Source: Flavicella sediminum (GTDB lineage: Bacteria > Bacteroidota > Bacteroidia > Flavobacteriales > Flavobacteriaceae). Taken from it: a stretch of 64,000 nt of DNA. How positions within the stretch are numbered: position 1 is the stretch's first letter; every line of letters begins with the position of its first letter. The stretch covers positions 1-64,000 of the forward strand of contig NZ_VDET01000036.1 of NCBI RefSeq assembly GCF_006381105.1, read 5' to 3'. Both the position numbers and the translations under genes were made by a program. Positions 51,282 to 60,725 of the stretch are shown in pieces. The notes under the pieces are model-generated. The model was not told the DNA's origin and did no database searches. It was given only the letters and a program-made list of their open reading frames with translations.

Positions 51282-53048
51282 TTCTACAACTTCATCTGAA
51301 AATTGTTTTTCAAACAAGTTTCTATAATGCCCATTTTCTCTTTTTAAAAGTTCATGGTGACTTCCTTGTTCTACAATCAAGCCTTTATCCATTACAATAA
51401 TAGCATCTGCTTTTTGAATAGTTGCCAACCTATGCGCAATTATAATGGAAGTTCTATTTTTGGTTATTGTATCTGTAGCATACTGAATCATTTGTTCTGA
51501 ATAGGAATCTACAGACGAAGTAGCTTCGTCTAAAATAAGAATACAAGGGTCACTTACATACGCTCGTAAAAACGCAATTAATTGGCGTTGACCAGAAGAC
51601 AACATGCCACCACGCTCCTTTACATTATAATGATACCCCCCGGGTAAAGACATGATAAAATCGTGAATTCCAATTTTTTTCGCAGCTATAGTTACCTGTT
51701 CTAAGGTGATTTCTTTTTTCTTTAGGGTAATATTATTCAGAATCGAATCTGAAAACAAAAACACATCTTGCAACACAATGGCAATATGGTTTCGCAAAGA
51801 ATGCAATTTGTAATCTTTGATATCCACACCATCTACACAAATAGAACCTGAATCTATTTCATAAAAACGATTGATTAAATTAATAATCGTGGATTTACCA
51901 GCCCCTGTGGAACCAACAATAGCAATGGTTTTACCGGCCTCAACTTCCAATGAAATTCCTTTTAAAACTTCTACACTTTTTACATAACTAAAGTGAACAT
52001 CTTTAAAAGAAATTGTTCCTTCTAATTTATCAATCGCTACATTTCCTTCTTTGGAAATTATTTCATCAGTATCCATAATTTCAAAAACCCTATTTCCTGC
52101 AACCATTCCCATTTGAAGCGTTGTAAACTTATCTGCAATTTGTCGTAAGGGTCTAAATAACATTTCCGACATCATGATAAAACCAATGACTTCACCCGTT
52201 GTTACAGTACCTTCAAAAGCCACATTTAAGCCTCCAAACCAAACAATTAATCCGACCGCTACTGAAGATAATATTTCAGCAATGGGATAGAATATAGAAA
52301 AATACCAAACGGTTTTGATGTGTGCCTTTTTATGAACTTCATTGATACCCACAAATTTATCGTACTCAATTTTTTCACGACTAAAAAGTTGTACTATTTT
52401 CATTCCTGTCACTCGTTCCTGAACAAAGCCATTCAAACTTGCAACTTGGGTTCTTACTTGTTGAAACGCCACTTTTATAGAACGCTGAAATACTTTTGTA
52501 GCATAAATTAAAACAGGAAGTACGGTAAATGAAATTAAGGCCAATTTCCAGTCTGTATACAGCATAAAAGCAGCAATAACCACCATTTTTAATAGGTCAC
52601 TTACAATCATAAAAAGTCCTTGACCAAAAAACTGTGCAATGGTTTCTACATCAGACACCACTCTAGTTACCATTTGTCCTACCGAAGATTTATCGAAATA
52701 GGACATTTTGAATTTTATAACATGTTCAAAAAGTTGAATTCTAATATCTTTAATAATATGCTGTCCTAACCAATTGGCAATATAGATAAAGCTTAAATGC
52801 AAAAGCACTTCTACAATTAACACACTAAGTATCCACATAGAATAATACAACAAACCTTCTTGATCTTTGGTTTTTATATAGCCATCAACGGTTTCAATAA
52901 TTAAATAAGGCCTAAAAGCAGCTATAATTGCTAAAGAAATAGCCGCAAAGCACGCCATAAAAAAATGAATCCTATATTTTTTTGCAAAGCTCATGAGTCG
53001 CATAAAAATATCCATATCAAAAACCTTCCCTGTATTTTTTTTACTCAT
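51273..53048 (-). CDS. ABC exporter, fused permease and ATPase (half-transporter, MsbA/MdlB-like)
   Basis: A 591-residue half-transporter that should dimerise in the inner membrane. Six helices (about 20-310) include the coupling segments of type I exporters (FQRSIKVAFQQVRTQVASLNGFVQERVTG region). The nucleotide-binding domain has Walker A GSTGAGKS near 378, Q-loop, signature LSSGQRQL near 484, Walker B CILILDEATSSVD near 503 and a His switch in IIAHRL. Substrate unknown; lipid, peptide or drug are all possible. ATG 53048 is used: it overlaps the truA stop in ATGAGTAA, while the longer frame starts with TTG at 53072. Translationally coupled to truA and convergent with cdaA. Confidence 0.92.
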   Translation of the reverse strand: MSKKNTGKVFDMDIFMRLMSFAKKYRIHFFMACFAAISLAIIAAFRPYLIIETVDGYIKTKDQEGLLYYSMWILSVLIVEVLLHLSFIYIANWLGQHIIKDIRIQLFEHVIKFKMSYFDKSSVGQMVTRVVSDVETIAQFFGQGLFMIVSDLLKMVVIAAFMLYTDWKLALISFTVLPVLIYATKVFQRSIKVAFQQVRTQVASLNGFVQERVTGMKIVQLFSREKIEYDKFVGINEVHKKAHIKTVWYFSIFYPIAEILSSVAVGLIVWFGGLNVAFEGTVTTGEVIGFIMMSEMLFRPLRQIADKFTTLQMGMVAGNRVFEIMDTDEIISKEGNVAIDKLEGTISFKDVHFSYVKSVEVLKGISLEVEAGKTIAIVGSTGAGKSTIINLINRFYEIDSGSICVDGVDIKDYKLHSLRNHIAIVLQDVFLFSDSILNNITLKKKEITLEQVTIAAKKIGIHDFIMSLPGGYHYNVKERGGMLSSGQRQLIAFLRAYVSDPCILILDEATSSVDSYSEQMIQYATDTITKNRTSIIIAHRLATIQKADAIIVMDKGLIVEQGSHHELLKRENGHYRNLFEKQFSDEVVELN

Positions 53049-53793
53049 ATCTAATTGTATTAGGATAGACAACTGAAGTTAAAAACAAACCTCTAGCCGG
53101 AGCAGATGTCCCTGCATTCCTCCTATCCTGATTTTCTATAATAGTCACAAATTCACTAATAGTTACTTTTCCTTTTCCAACAGCAACTAGCGTACCTACA
53201 ATGGCGCGTACCATATTTCTTAAAAACCGGTCCGCAGTAATATAAAAGGTAAGAGTCTCTCCTTCAAGTTTCCATTCGGCTTGGCTTACTTTACAATTAT
53301 AGGTTTTCACTTCTGTTTTCGATTTTGAAAAACATTTAAAATTACTATAATTTAAAAGAACAGCCGCCGCTTTGTTCATTTTATCAATGTCTAATAATTG
53401 CGAGTGTAATTGCCAAGTGGTATCTAATAAAAAAGCATTTCTCCCTAAATAAATCTGATATTCATAGCTTCTGCTTATTGCGCTAAAACGAGTATGGGCT
53501 TCATCATCTACTTGAAAAATAGCAGCAACCACAATGTCATCAGGTAAAACTGAATTTATTTTGTACAAATATTCTGGTTGATCAAGTAATACATCGGTAT
53601 CTATATGAGCAAACATTTGCGAAGCATGAACCCCTGTGTCTGTTCTTCCTGCACCATTTACTTTTATACTGCAATTCAATATTTTCGAAAACCCTTTATT
53701 TAACATTTCTTGCACAGAAATGGCGTCAGGTTGAATTTGCCAACCGTGGTAATTTTTCCCAAAATAAGATAGTTCTATAAAGTAACGTTTCAC
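53041..53793 (-). CDS. truA: tRNA pseudouridine(38-40) synthase TruA
   Basis: TruA converts uridines 38-40 of the tRNA anticodon arm to pseudouridine. The product is about 250 residues: KRYFIELSYFGKNYHGWQIQP at the N-terminus in two parts, the catalytic Asp in GAGRTDTGVHA near 52, and FLRNMVRAIVGTLV near 190, all standard. The start is taken as GTG 53793, because a TATCTTTG -7 box (53812-53819, minus) sits inside the longer frame starting at 53835. It overlaps the following ABC exporter gene by 8 bases. Two-gene operon. Confidence 0.93.
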   Translation of the reverse strand: MKRYFIELSYFGKNYHGWQIQPDAISVQEMLNKGFSKILNCSIKVNGAGRTDTGVHASQMFAHIDTDVLLDQPEYLYKINSVLPDDIVVAAIFQVDDEAHTRFSAISRSYEYQIYLGRNAFLLDTTWQLHSQLLDIDKMNKAAAVLLNYSNFKCFSKSKTEVKTYNCKVSQAEWKLEGETLTFYITADRFLRNMVRAIVGTLVAVGKGKVTISEFVTIIENQDRRNAGTSAPARGLFLTSVVYPNTIRYE

Positions 53794-53811
53794 TGTGATT
53801 TTTTTACTGAA

Positions 53812-53819
53812 CAAAGATA
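53812..53819 (-). promoter_or_regulatory. -7 box of the truA operon
   Basis: On the minus strand TATCTTTG fits TAnnTTTG, 18 bases upstream of the GTG start. It decides against the longer open frame. Confidence 0.5.
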
Positions 53820-53951
53820 CATAATCCAACAACAAATTGCCGATATCTCAACATTTTCCTAAGGAAACACTTTAGCCTATTCCCTTAGAAAAGAAGTAAC
53901 GTATTTGTTTTGAATCAATTAAAAAAAAGCTACAATTTTATTCAAAAAACA

Positions 53952-53982
53952 TTGTGAAAACTGAAAAATGATTGTAATTTTG
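53952..53982 (+). promoter_or_regulatory. SRP RNA promoter
   Basis: TTG (53952-53954), 20 bases, then TAATTTTG (53975-53982): full consensus. The RNA would start at or near G53987. Confidence 0.8.
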
Positions 53983-53986
53983 CCTC

Positions 53987-54080
53987 GGCAAGTCCTACAC
54001 AACTAGCTCCCTCGGAATCCCCCAGGGTGGGAACACAGCAAGGGTACAAGGTTGTAGCAGTGTGATGTAGGTAGCTTGCC
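53987..54080 (+). ncRNA. ffs: Small signal recognition particle RNA (4.5S type)
   Basis: About 94 nt. The ends pair (GGCAAG with CTTGCC), the flanking arms AGTCCTACA and TGTGATGTAGGT pair further in, and the apical part carries the SRP core: GGGTGGGAACACAGCAAGGG, corresponding to the conserved GGAA loop and the asymmetric internal loop AGCA that bind Ffh. It is immediately preceded by a full-consensus promoter and followed by ATTTTTTA, so the terminal helix plus T-run is probably also the terminator. The RNA assembles with Ffh to target membrane proteins. Confidence 0.93.
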
Positions 54081-54123
54081 ATTTTTTATGCCCTAAATTT
54101 TCCTTTTCTTGTTTTAATTGTAC

Positions 54124-54131
54124 TAACTTTG
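54124..54131 (+). promoter_or_regulatory. -7 box of the transaldolase-family gene
   Basis: TAACTTTG fits TAnnTTTG, 29 bases before the ATG at 54161. It lies 43 bases after the end of the SRP RNA, so the gene has its own promoter. Confidence 0.55.
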
Positions 54132-54160
54132 GCGTCTTAATTAATTAATTCACCAATACA

Positions 54161-54814
54161 ATGAAATTTTTTATAGATACAGCAAATTTAGAGCAAATTA
54201 AAGAAGCTCAAGATTTAGGAGTGTTAGATGGCGTAACTACAAACCCATCCTTAATGGCTAAAGAAGGAATTACTGGAGCCGAAAACATTTTACAACATTA
54301 CAAAGCAATTTGCGAAGCCGTTGAAGGTGATGTTTCTGCAGAAGTTATTGCAACAGATTATGAAGGAATGATTCAACAAGGAGAAGAGTTAGCTGCTTTG
54401 AATCCACAAATTGTTGTGAAACTTCCAATGATTGCTGCTGGAATTAAAGCCTGTAAATATTTTTCTGACAAAGGAATCAAAACAAACGTAACTTTAGTAT
54501 TTTCTGTTGGTCAAGCTATATTAGCGGCAAAAGCAGGTGCTACTTATGTTTCTCCATTTTTAGGACGCTTAGATGATATCTCTACAGATGGATTAAACTT
54601 GATCAAAGAAATTAGATTGGTGTATGACAACTACGACTTTAAAACGCAAATTTTATCGGCTTCAGTAAGAAACACTATGCATGTTGTTAATTGTGCGAAG
54701 ATTGGTTCTGATGTTATGACTGGTCCTTTATCTTCTATTACAGGATTGTTAAAGCACCCTTTAACAGATAGTGGTTTGGCGCAATTCTTAAAAGATTACG
54801 CAAAAGGAAACTAG
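54161..54814 (+). CDS. Transaldolase-like protein / fructose-6-phosphate aldolase (TalC/Fsa subfamily)
   Basis: A 217-residue TIM-barrel enzyme. The Schiff-base lysine is Lys87 in PQIVVKLP. Other family segments are FIDTANLEQI at the N-terminus, GVTTNPSLMAKEG near 24, TNVTLVFSVGQA near 108, AGATYVSPFLGRLDD near 125, and ASVRN near 168. The short length is that of the TalC/Fsa group, not of the about 320-residue transaldolases. It moves a dihydroxyacetone unit in the pentose phosphate pathway or splits fructose 6-phosphate; sequence alone does not separate the two. Confidence 0.88.
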   Translation: MKFFIDTANLEQIKEAQDLGVLDGVTTNPSLMAKEGITGAENILQHYKAICEAVEGDVSAEVIATDYEGMIQQGEELAALNPQIVVKLPMIAAGIKACKYFSDKGIKTNVTLVFSVGQAILAAKAGATYVSPFLGRLDDISTDGLNLIKEIRLVYDNYDFKTQILSASVRNTMHVVNCAKIGSDVMTGPLSSITGLLKHPLTDSGLAQFLKDYAKGN

Positions 54815-54851
54815 AAATTAAATTCTTAGTTTACGAGACTAAATACATATC

Positions 54852-54879
54852 AAAACAGGGGACGAAAGTCCCCTGTTTT
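54852..54879 (+). terminator. Terminator after the transaldolase-family gene
   Basis: A 12-bp perfect stem (AAAACAGGGGAC / GTCCCCTGTTTT) capped by a stable GAAA tetraloop, 37 bases after the stop. Confidence 0.88.
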
Positions 54880-54923
54880 AGTTTACTCAACTTTAAATTT
54901 GCCCCTGCCCCCTATTTTTTTCA

Positions 54924-57900
54924 TCATGTCTTCGATTTAAAAGATTTTATAAACTCACTTGGTGTTTTTCCAAACTGTTTTTTAAAACAAGTTCTAAAAT
55001 ATTTAGGGTCAGAAAAACCAACCATAAACACCACTTCTGTAATTGAGTAGCGTCCTGATTTTAATAGATTTGATGCTCGTTTAATTCGAATTGTTCTAAT
55101 AAATTCTGTGGTAGATTCTCCGGTAATCGATTTTATTTTATTAAAAAGTGCCGATCTACTCATGCCTACATCCATTGCAAAATTCTCTATAGAATAACTC
55201 GGGTTGTCAATGTTTTTCTTGACTGCACTTAAAGCTTTCTTTAAAAATTCTTTATCTAACTTACTTGAGAGTTCTTTCCATGTGGCAGACGTTGGTTTTG
55301 TTTTAAATTTTTCTGTCCACTGTTTTTTAGTTCTCAAAATATTGGTCACCCGAAGTTTTAAAACCTCCATGTTAAATGGCTTTAAAACAAATTCATCTGC
55401 ACCCGTCTCTAAACCTTCTTTTTCATTTTCTATTCCTGCTTTGGCCGTTAATATAATTACAGGAATATGACTTGTAGCCAAATCATTTTTAATTTTTTTA
55501 CACATTTCTATCCCCGTCATTTTGGGCATCATCAAATCTGAAATAATAAGATCGGGGCTAAATTCAGTTGCCATTTTCAATCCCTCTTCACCATTAACAG
55601 CTACAATGACCTTGTAATAATTTTGAAAATACTCAAACAAATACTCTCGCAAATCCTTATTGTCCTCTACCACCAAAATGGTTTGAGTATCCTTATTGTG
55701 CTTAACGGGTTCTATTGTTGAAATTGTTTCAGATAAAATTCCTTTAAAATCTTTTATTTCATTTTTAACAAAACTAAAATCGTATTGTTTTGGTTGAATT
55801 TCTAGAATAGAATCCTCTTCGTATGCTTCTCTTGAAATTGGAATTGAAATGGTGCAAATCGTTCCTTTTTCTACTTCACTTTGAATAGCGATATTTCCTT
55901 TATGAATTTCAATCAAACGTTTGGCATAAGCCAAGCCCAAACCTGAGCCCATTTGTATGGCATTGCTTTCTTTATTAACCTGATAAAACCGTTCAAAAAC
56001 CACCGATAAATCGTCGGGTGCAATCCCCATACCTTCATCGACAACTTTTATAACGGCATGGGTTTTCCCCTTTTTCGTTTTTGTTTCAAATAGCAGTTCT
56101 ATTTTTTTATTTGGAGGTGTAAACTTAAAAGCATTCGACAAAAGGTTGTAAACTACTTTTTCAATTTTATCTTTATCAAACCAAACATCAAGTTTATTAA
56201 TCGTCGTATTAAAAGAAAAAGTTACTTGTCTTTCCTGAGCAATTTCTTCGAAGGCAATATAAATTTCTTCTAAAAAACCAACTAAATTGCCTTCCTCTAC
56301 AATTAAATTTATATTACTTGATTCTGCCTTTCTAAAATCTAACAATTGATTAATTAGTCGTAACAAACGGGTAGAGTTTTTATACATAATCGTATTTAAA
56401 CGCCTAAGATATTCTGCATCTTTACTCCCTTTCATTATTTGTTCTAAAGGACCAATAATTAAAGTTAGAGGTGTTCTTAATTCATGAGATATATTCGTAA
56501 AAAACCGCAGTTTCATTTGATTAATCTCTTCTGATTTTTCGTACAAAGCACTCTCTAACTTGATTTGATTTTTAAGTTTTATTTGGTTCCATCGGACTTT
56601 ATACACGATAAAAACTATTGCAGCAAAGAGACTTATAAAAAACAAAATAGCCATTGTTGTTAAATACCAAGGTGGTGTAATAATAATCGTAATTTCTTTA
56701 GGATCAACACTCCAAACCCCTGAACTATTAGATCCAAACACTTTAAAAACATAGGTACCAGGAGGAACGTTGGTATAGGCTGCAAACTTACGATCTTGAC
56801 TAATTTGTGTGTGTAATTTTTCTTCAAAGCCCTCTAAAAAAAACTTGTATCTATTTTTCTTTGGATTGGAAAAGTGCATGCTTGAAAAAACAAATTCAAA
56901 AGAATTTAAATGATGTGGCAGTACTATTTTATTTGTCGCGTTTATTCCTTTTGTAAGGATTACCTGCCCATCAATTTCTTCATCTACTTGCACCGATTCA
57001 TTAAAAAGTTTAAAATCAGTGATGGTAAGTTTAGGCTTTTTTGTGTTTACCGTAATATTATTAGGCTGAAAAAAAGTGAATCCACCAACACCTCCACAAA
57101 TCATTGTTCCTGTTGATGTAAACTCCATGGCATTCCCCATAAACTGCTCGACATTAAATCCATCTTTTCTTTCAAAATAAATTATATCTCCTGTTTTTGG
57201 GTTCAGTTTAGAAATTTCACGGATATGCATGGTCCAAATATTCCCTTCAAAATCTTCTTTTATTTGAGACACAACATCATTTGGCAACCCATTTTTAATG
57301 GTATATTGTGTAAATTCCAATTCGCCACTCGCTGTATAATGCACCCTATTTAATCCACCTCCATAGGTACCTACATAGATATCACCATTTTTAGCTTCAT
57401 GAAGATCTAATATATGATTGCCGCTTAAAGAATTAGGATTAGTAGTGCTGCTATAGAATTTTTCAAATTCTGAGTTTCCTAGTTCAGGATGATTTAATTT
57501 ATTTAAACCATTCGTTGTGGCAACCCAAATAGCGCCATTTTGCCCTTCAATTATATCGGTAATATTATTATTCGACAGACTTGTGGAATCCCTACTTGAG
57601 GCCAAATAATTTATAGATTCATACGACTTACTTTTTTTATTATAAGTCATTTTCATGAGACCTTTTTCCCAAACCCCATACCAAATAGCCCCCTTTTTAT
57701 CTTCTTCAATAGCAAAAACACGACTTTCAATAGGCCTTCCTAAATTATCTTTTATTTTATTGATTTCATTAACGTCATAGCTTTTGGCCGCTTTATCAAA
57801 CGTAATTTTAAACAAACCATTCAAAGCACCAGCCCAAATAGTACCATCTCTAGAACTCATTAAACGTTTTACTTCTGGTTCTACCAAAAGCTGGTTTAAT

Positions 57901-59174
57901 TGTTTGTCCTTACCCGAATAGGTATACATTAATGGTGATTTCAAACTGTTGTCAATCGTATCTTTTAGCATGTTTTTATCCATAGCCAATATATTTCCTT
58001 CTCGAGTTCCCATCCAAAAATCTCCATTTCTATCTTCACACATTGACACGATTGGAGATTTAGATAAACTTGAGGATTCTTTTGGATTTAAGTACTCACT
58101 AGAATTGTAAAAAGCATGACTGTCCAAATCCATTTTATACAAACCTGAATCCAAAGTACACAACCAAAGAATATGAGAGGCATCGACAAAAATTTCTCGA
58201 ATATCTAAATTACTTATAAGCTCTTTTTGTTGTTTGTTTCTAGACAAATTATTGATCACACCTGATTCCAGCTCATAGTTCAAAAGCAATTTATTTCCTG
58301 CAATCCAAATTTTCCCTTTTCCATCACTACATAAATTAATATTGCGTTGCACTTTGGATCTGTCAATATCTGGCCGAGCACCAAAATCAATTTTCTCAGA
58401 CTCCAGAACTTTTAAATTTTCATCCAATTTTATTTTCAGTAATTCATAATGATTGTTAACAATCCAAACGGTGTTTTTAGGATACTCTAACATGTCAAAA
58501 ATAGTACTTCCCTCCTTAAATAAAGTTTCTGTATAATTAATAGCTTCTATGGCCAACTTAGGTGTTTTTCCTTCTCTAATAACATCAACTTGATGTAATT
58601 TCACTTTCTCTGTTGGTGTTAAAAACCAAAATTTCCCATTTAAAGAAGGAATTAAGTTTTGAATATTTAAATTTAAGCCTTGGTATTCCTTTAAAAAAAA
58701 ATCATACTTTAATTTCCCACTACTTTCAATTTCAAAAAACCTTATACCTTTTAATGTATTGATAAAGAACACCCCAGACTGTGTTTGGTGGATACTTACT
58801 TTCCCTGTATATCTAGGATCTCCTTTTCCTGTAAAATAAACATCAATTTTTCCCGTATTTGTATTTATTCTATTCAAGCCAGCAGCTGTTCCTGCCCAAA
58901 CAATTCCATCTTTGTCCTCAAACAAATCATAGATCACATTACTACTCAAGCCTTTTCCGCTTAAAACATAATTGTATTGTTTCATTGAATACCCGTCATA
59001 CCTATTAATTCCGTTAAAGGTACCAAACCACAAATAACCATCTTTATCTTGAATGATACTCGTTACAGAATTATGCGACAATCCAGCTTCACCTGCTATT
59101 TGGTTCAGGCGCCATTGAGCAAACAAGGACAGGTGTAGAAGCAATACAAAACAGGTAAAATAACATTTTTTCAA
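54924..59174 (-). CDS. Hybrid two-component system protein (sensor kinase - receiver - AraC regulator)
   Basis: A 1416-residue one-protein signalling system of the kind that controls glycan use in Bacteroidota. Signal peptide (1-19) is followed by two seven-bladed propellers (about 25-760) made of reg_prop blades such as DKDGYLWFGT and KDGIVWAGTAAGLNRI. A Y_Y_Y domain (about 765-825) and one membrane helix (about 831-858) follow. The kinase has the His in ISHELRTPL near 897 and ATP-binding motifs GMGIAPDD and GSGLGLAYA. The receiver (about 1165-1280) has its Asp in LIISDLMMPKM; an AraC HTH (about 1310-1416) ends the protein. The start is TTG: an in-frame stop lies just upstream and the only near ATG is out of frame. 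Divergent from the LRR gene. Confidence 0.93.
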   Translation of the reverse strand: MKKCYFTCFVLLLHLSLFAQWRLNQIAGEAGLSHNSVTSIIQDKDGYLWFGTFNGINRYDGYSMKQYNYVLSGKGLSSNVIYDLFEDKDGIVWAGTAAGLNRINTNTGKIDVYFTGKGDPRYTGKVSIHQTQSGVFFINTLKGIRFFEIESSGKLKYDFFLKEYQGLNLNIQNLIPSLNGKFWFLTPTEKVKLHQVDVIREGKTPKLAIEAINYTETLFKEGSTIFDMLEYPKNTVWIVNNHYELLKIKLDENLKVLESEKIDFGARPDIDRSKVQRNINLCSDGKGKIWIAGNKLLLNYELESGVINNLSRNKQQKELISNLDIREIFVDASHILWLCTLDSGLYKMDLDSHAFYNSSEYLNPKESSSLSKSPIVSMCEDRNGDFWMGTREGNILAMDKNMLKDTIDNSLKSPLMYTYSGKDKQLNQLLVEPEVKRLMSSRDGTIWAGALNGLFKITFDKAAKSYDVNEINKIKDNLGRPIESRVFAIEEDKKGAIWYGVWEKGLMKMTYNKKSKSYESINYLASSRDSTSLSNNNITDIIEGQNGAIWVATTNGLNKLNHPELGNSEFEKFYSSTTNPNSLSGNHILDLHEAKNGDIYVGTYGGGLNRVHYTASGELEFTQYTIKNGLPNDVVSQIKEDFEGNIWTMHIREISKLNPKTGDIIYFERKDGFNVEQFMGNAMEFTSTGTMICGGVGGFTFFQPNNITVNTKKPKLTITDFKLFNESVQVDEEIDGQVILTKGINATNKIVLPHHLNSFEFVFSSMHFSNPKKNRYKFFLEGFEEKLHTQISQDRKFAAYTNVPPGTYVFKVFGSNSSGVWSVDPKEITIIITPPWYLTTMAILFFISLFAAIVFIVYKVRWNQIKLKNQIKLESALYEKSEEINQMKLRFFTNISHELRTPLTLIIGPLEQIMKGSKDAEYLRRLNTIMYKNSTRLLRLINQLLDFRKAESSNINLIVEEGNLVGFLEEIYIAFEEIAQERQVTFSFNTTINKLDVWFDKDKIEKVVYNLLSNAFKFTPPNKKIELLFETKTKKGKTHAVIKVVDEGMGIAPDDLSVVFERFYQVNKESNAIQMGSGLGLAYAKRLIEIHKGNIAIQSEVEKGTICTISIPISREAYEEDSILEIQPKQYDFSFVKNEIKDFKGILSETISTIEPVKHNKDTQTILVVEDNKDLREYLFEYFQNYYKVIVAVNGEEGLKMATEFSPDLIISDLMMPKMTGIEMCKKIKNDLATSHIPVIILTAKAGIENEKEGLETGADEFVLKPFNMEVLKLRVTNILRTKKQWTEKFKTKPTSATWKELSSKLDKEFLKKALSAVKKNIDNPSYSIENFAMDVGMSRSALFNKIKSITGESTTEFIRTIRIKRASNLLKSGRYSITEVVFMVGFSDPKYFRTCFKKQFGKTPSEFIKSFKSKT

Positions 59175-59355
59175 AATTGCAGTCTTTTAAATTTAGTTAG
59201 TAACTGTAGTGCTAAGTTTAGCAATATATACTTAGCAAACAAGTTATTTGACAAAAACTCTAAACTAGAAGCTAAAAATAAATAACTACCAACGATCCTT
59301 TATTTAACAGAAACAGCAGGATGAAAACATGAATAAAAGTGAATAATATTGTAAC

Positions 59356-59380
59356 AGAAATAACCATCGAAATTATTTCT
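59356..59380. promoter_or_regulatory. Inverted repeat between the hybrid regulator and the LRR gene, possible operator
   Basis: AGAAATAA and TTATTTCT form an 8-bp perfect inverted repeat separated by 9 bases, in the 280-base divergent gap, 75 bases before the LRR-gene ATG. Position and symmetry suit a regulator site for the hybrid protein or the GntR/LacI-type regulator, but the arms are AT-rich and chance occurrence is possible. Confidence 0.35.
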
Positions 59381-59454
59381 AAAAAACAAAATTAATTCAA
59401 TCAAGAGTACTTCTTGACTTGTATTAAACAAATATTAATCTAAAACCACTTAAA

Positions 59455-60543
59455 ATGAAAAAACAATTACTATTGATTACAGCACTAATTATGTGTGTAA
59501 CGCAATCTTTTGCACAATTTGAAGTAGGAGGCTTAACTTTTAACATTCAAGGTACTTCCACCAACGTAAGTTGTACAGGGTTTACCACAGGAAACGAAGT
59601 TGCTTCATTAGTTATTCCTGAAAAAGTAACTGACCCAGCAACAAGTATAGAATATGCTGTTACAGTTATTGCAGGTGGTGCATTTTATAACAACGATGGC
59701 ATCAACGATGCTATTATAACTTCTATTAGTTTACCGGGAAGCTTAAAGATTATAGCACTTAATGCATTTCGAGAATTACCTAACTTGACAACTGTAACTT
59801 TTGCGCCTTCTAATGAAGATGTTGAATTGTTACGATTTGAGGATGCTATTTTTTGGGGCTGTTCAAAACTTGAGAGTATTGACTTAACAGGAACAAACAT
59901 TAATTTTGGAAGAGGTGTAGGAACTCCAGCCACAAAAACAGGTAGAAATTTATTTAGAGATTGTACGAGTTTAAAATCTTTTACACTTCAAAACAACACA
60001 CAAACGAGTAGAATCTTTACAGGTGCATTTAATGGGTGTACAAGTTTAGAAACTGTTGACTTCTCAGGTACTGCAATTTCAACGTTTAGTCCTAATGCAT
60101 TTCTTAATTGTACGGCTTTAAAAACTTTATACTTAGGTGCTGATACTGCTCCTGTTACCGTAAATGCAACTGCTTTTGGAGGCATAACTGCACCAATATC
60201 TGGTGGACAGTTATTTTTACCATCGGCTACTGGAGTAACTAATTACACTGATAGCGCTATATTTGACTGGGAATCTTACTTCACTATTGCAACTGGGACT
60301 TTAGGTGTTGACGACTTAGACTTAGCGGCAAATTTTAAGTTATTTCCTAATCCTGCAAAAAATACGATAAGCGTATCTAATAATGTCGTTTCTGCTAAAA
60401 TATATAGTCTTTTAGGTACAGAAGTTAAAAGCTTTTCTTCAAACAATGATTTTGATATTTCTTACCTAGCAAATGGTATTTATTTATTTAAAGCCGAATT
60501 TGAGAATGGTGCAACTGAGACAGTACGTTTTGTGAAAAAATAA
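59455..60543 (+). CDS. Secreted leucine-rich-repeat (BspA-like) protein with type A T9SS sorting domain
   Basis: A 362-residue exported protein. Signal peptide ends SFAQ (about 21). Residues about 50-255 are LRR_5/BspA-type repeats with the pattern A-F-x-x-C-x-x-L-x-x-I/V-x-L/F (for example FRDCTSLKSFTL, FNGCTSLETVDFSGT, FLNCTALKTLYLGA). The C-terminal about 70 residues are a type A T9SS sorting domain: FKLFPNPAKNTISV, KIYSLLGTEV, ANGIYLFKAE and KFVKK-like end. Such proteins mediate surface binding to other cells or polymers. Divergent from the hybrid two-component gene, which is likely to control it. Confidence 0.85.
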   Translation: MKKQLLLITALIMCVTQSFAQFEVGGLTFNIQGTSTNVSCTGFTTGNEVASLVIPEKVTDPATSIEYAVTVIAGGAFYNNDGINDAIITSISLPGSLKIIALNAFRELPNLTTVTFAPSNEDVELLRFEDAIFWGCSKLESIDLTGTNINFGRGVGTPATKTGRNLFRDCTSLKSFTLQNNTQTSRIFTGAFNGCTSLETVDFSGTAISTFSPNAFLNCTALKTLYLGADTAPVTVNATAFGGITAPISGGQLFLPSATGVTNYTDSAIFDWESYFTIATGTLGVDDLDLAANFKLFPNPAKNTISVSNNVVSAKIYSLLGTEVKSFSSNNDFDISYLANGIYLFKAEFENGATETVRFVKK

Positions 60544-60570
60544 TATTTAGCAAAAACACTCACCTCAATT

Positions 60571-60607
60571 AAAAGGGCATAAATCAATGATTTATGCCCT
60601 TTTTTTC
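60571..60607 (+). terminator. Terminator after the LRR gene
   Basis: A 15-bp perfect stem (AAAAGGGCATAAATC / GATTTATGCCCTTTT) with a 3-base loop and T-run, 27 bases after the stop. Open frames beginning at 60587 or 60594 start inside it and are not real starts. Confidence 0.9.
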
Positions 60608-60725
60608 TTTTTCATTTATTATAAATTTAAGATTCCTAACCACTCCAAACAGATTCGACAGGATGAATTCCTTATTACTAAGACCTATACTTGTACTATT
60701 AAAAATACATGTAAATACAGTACTC

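Noticed and set aside
60594-60725. Extended N-terminus of the unknown lipoprotein
   Set aside because: It begins inside the LRR terminator hairpin and would bury a clean lipoprotein signal peptide that starts at 60726.
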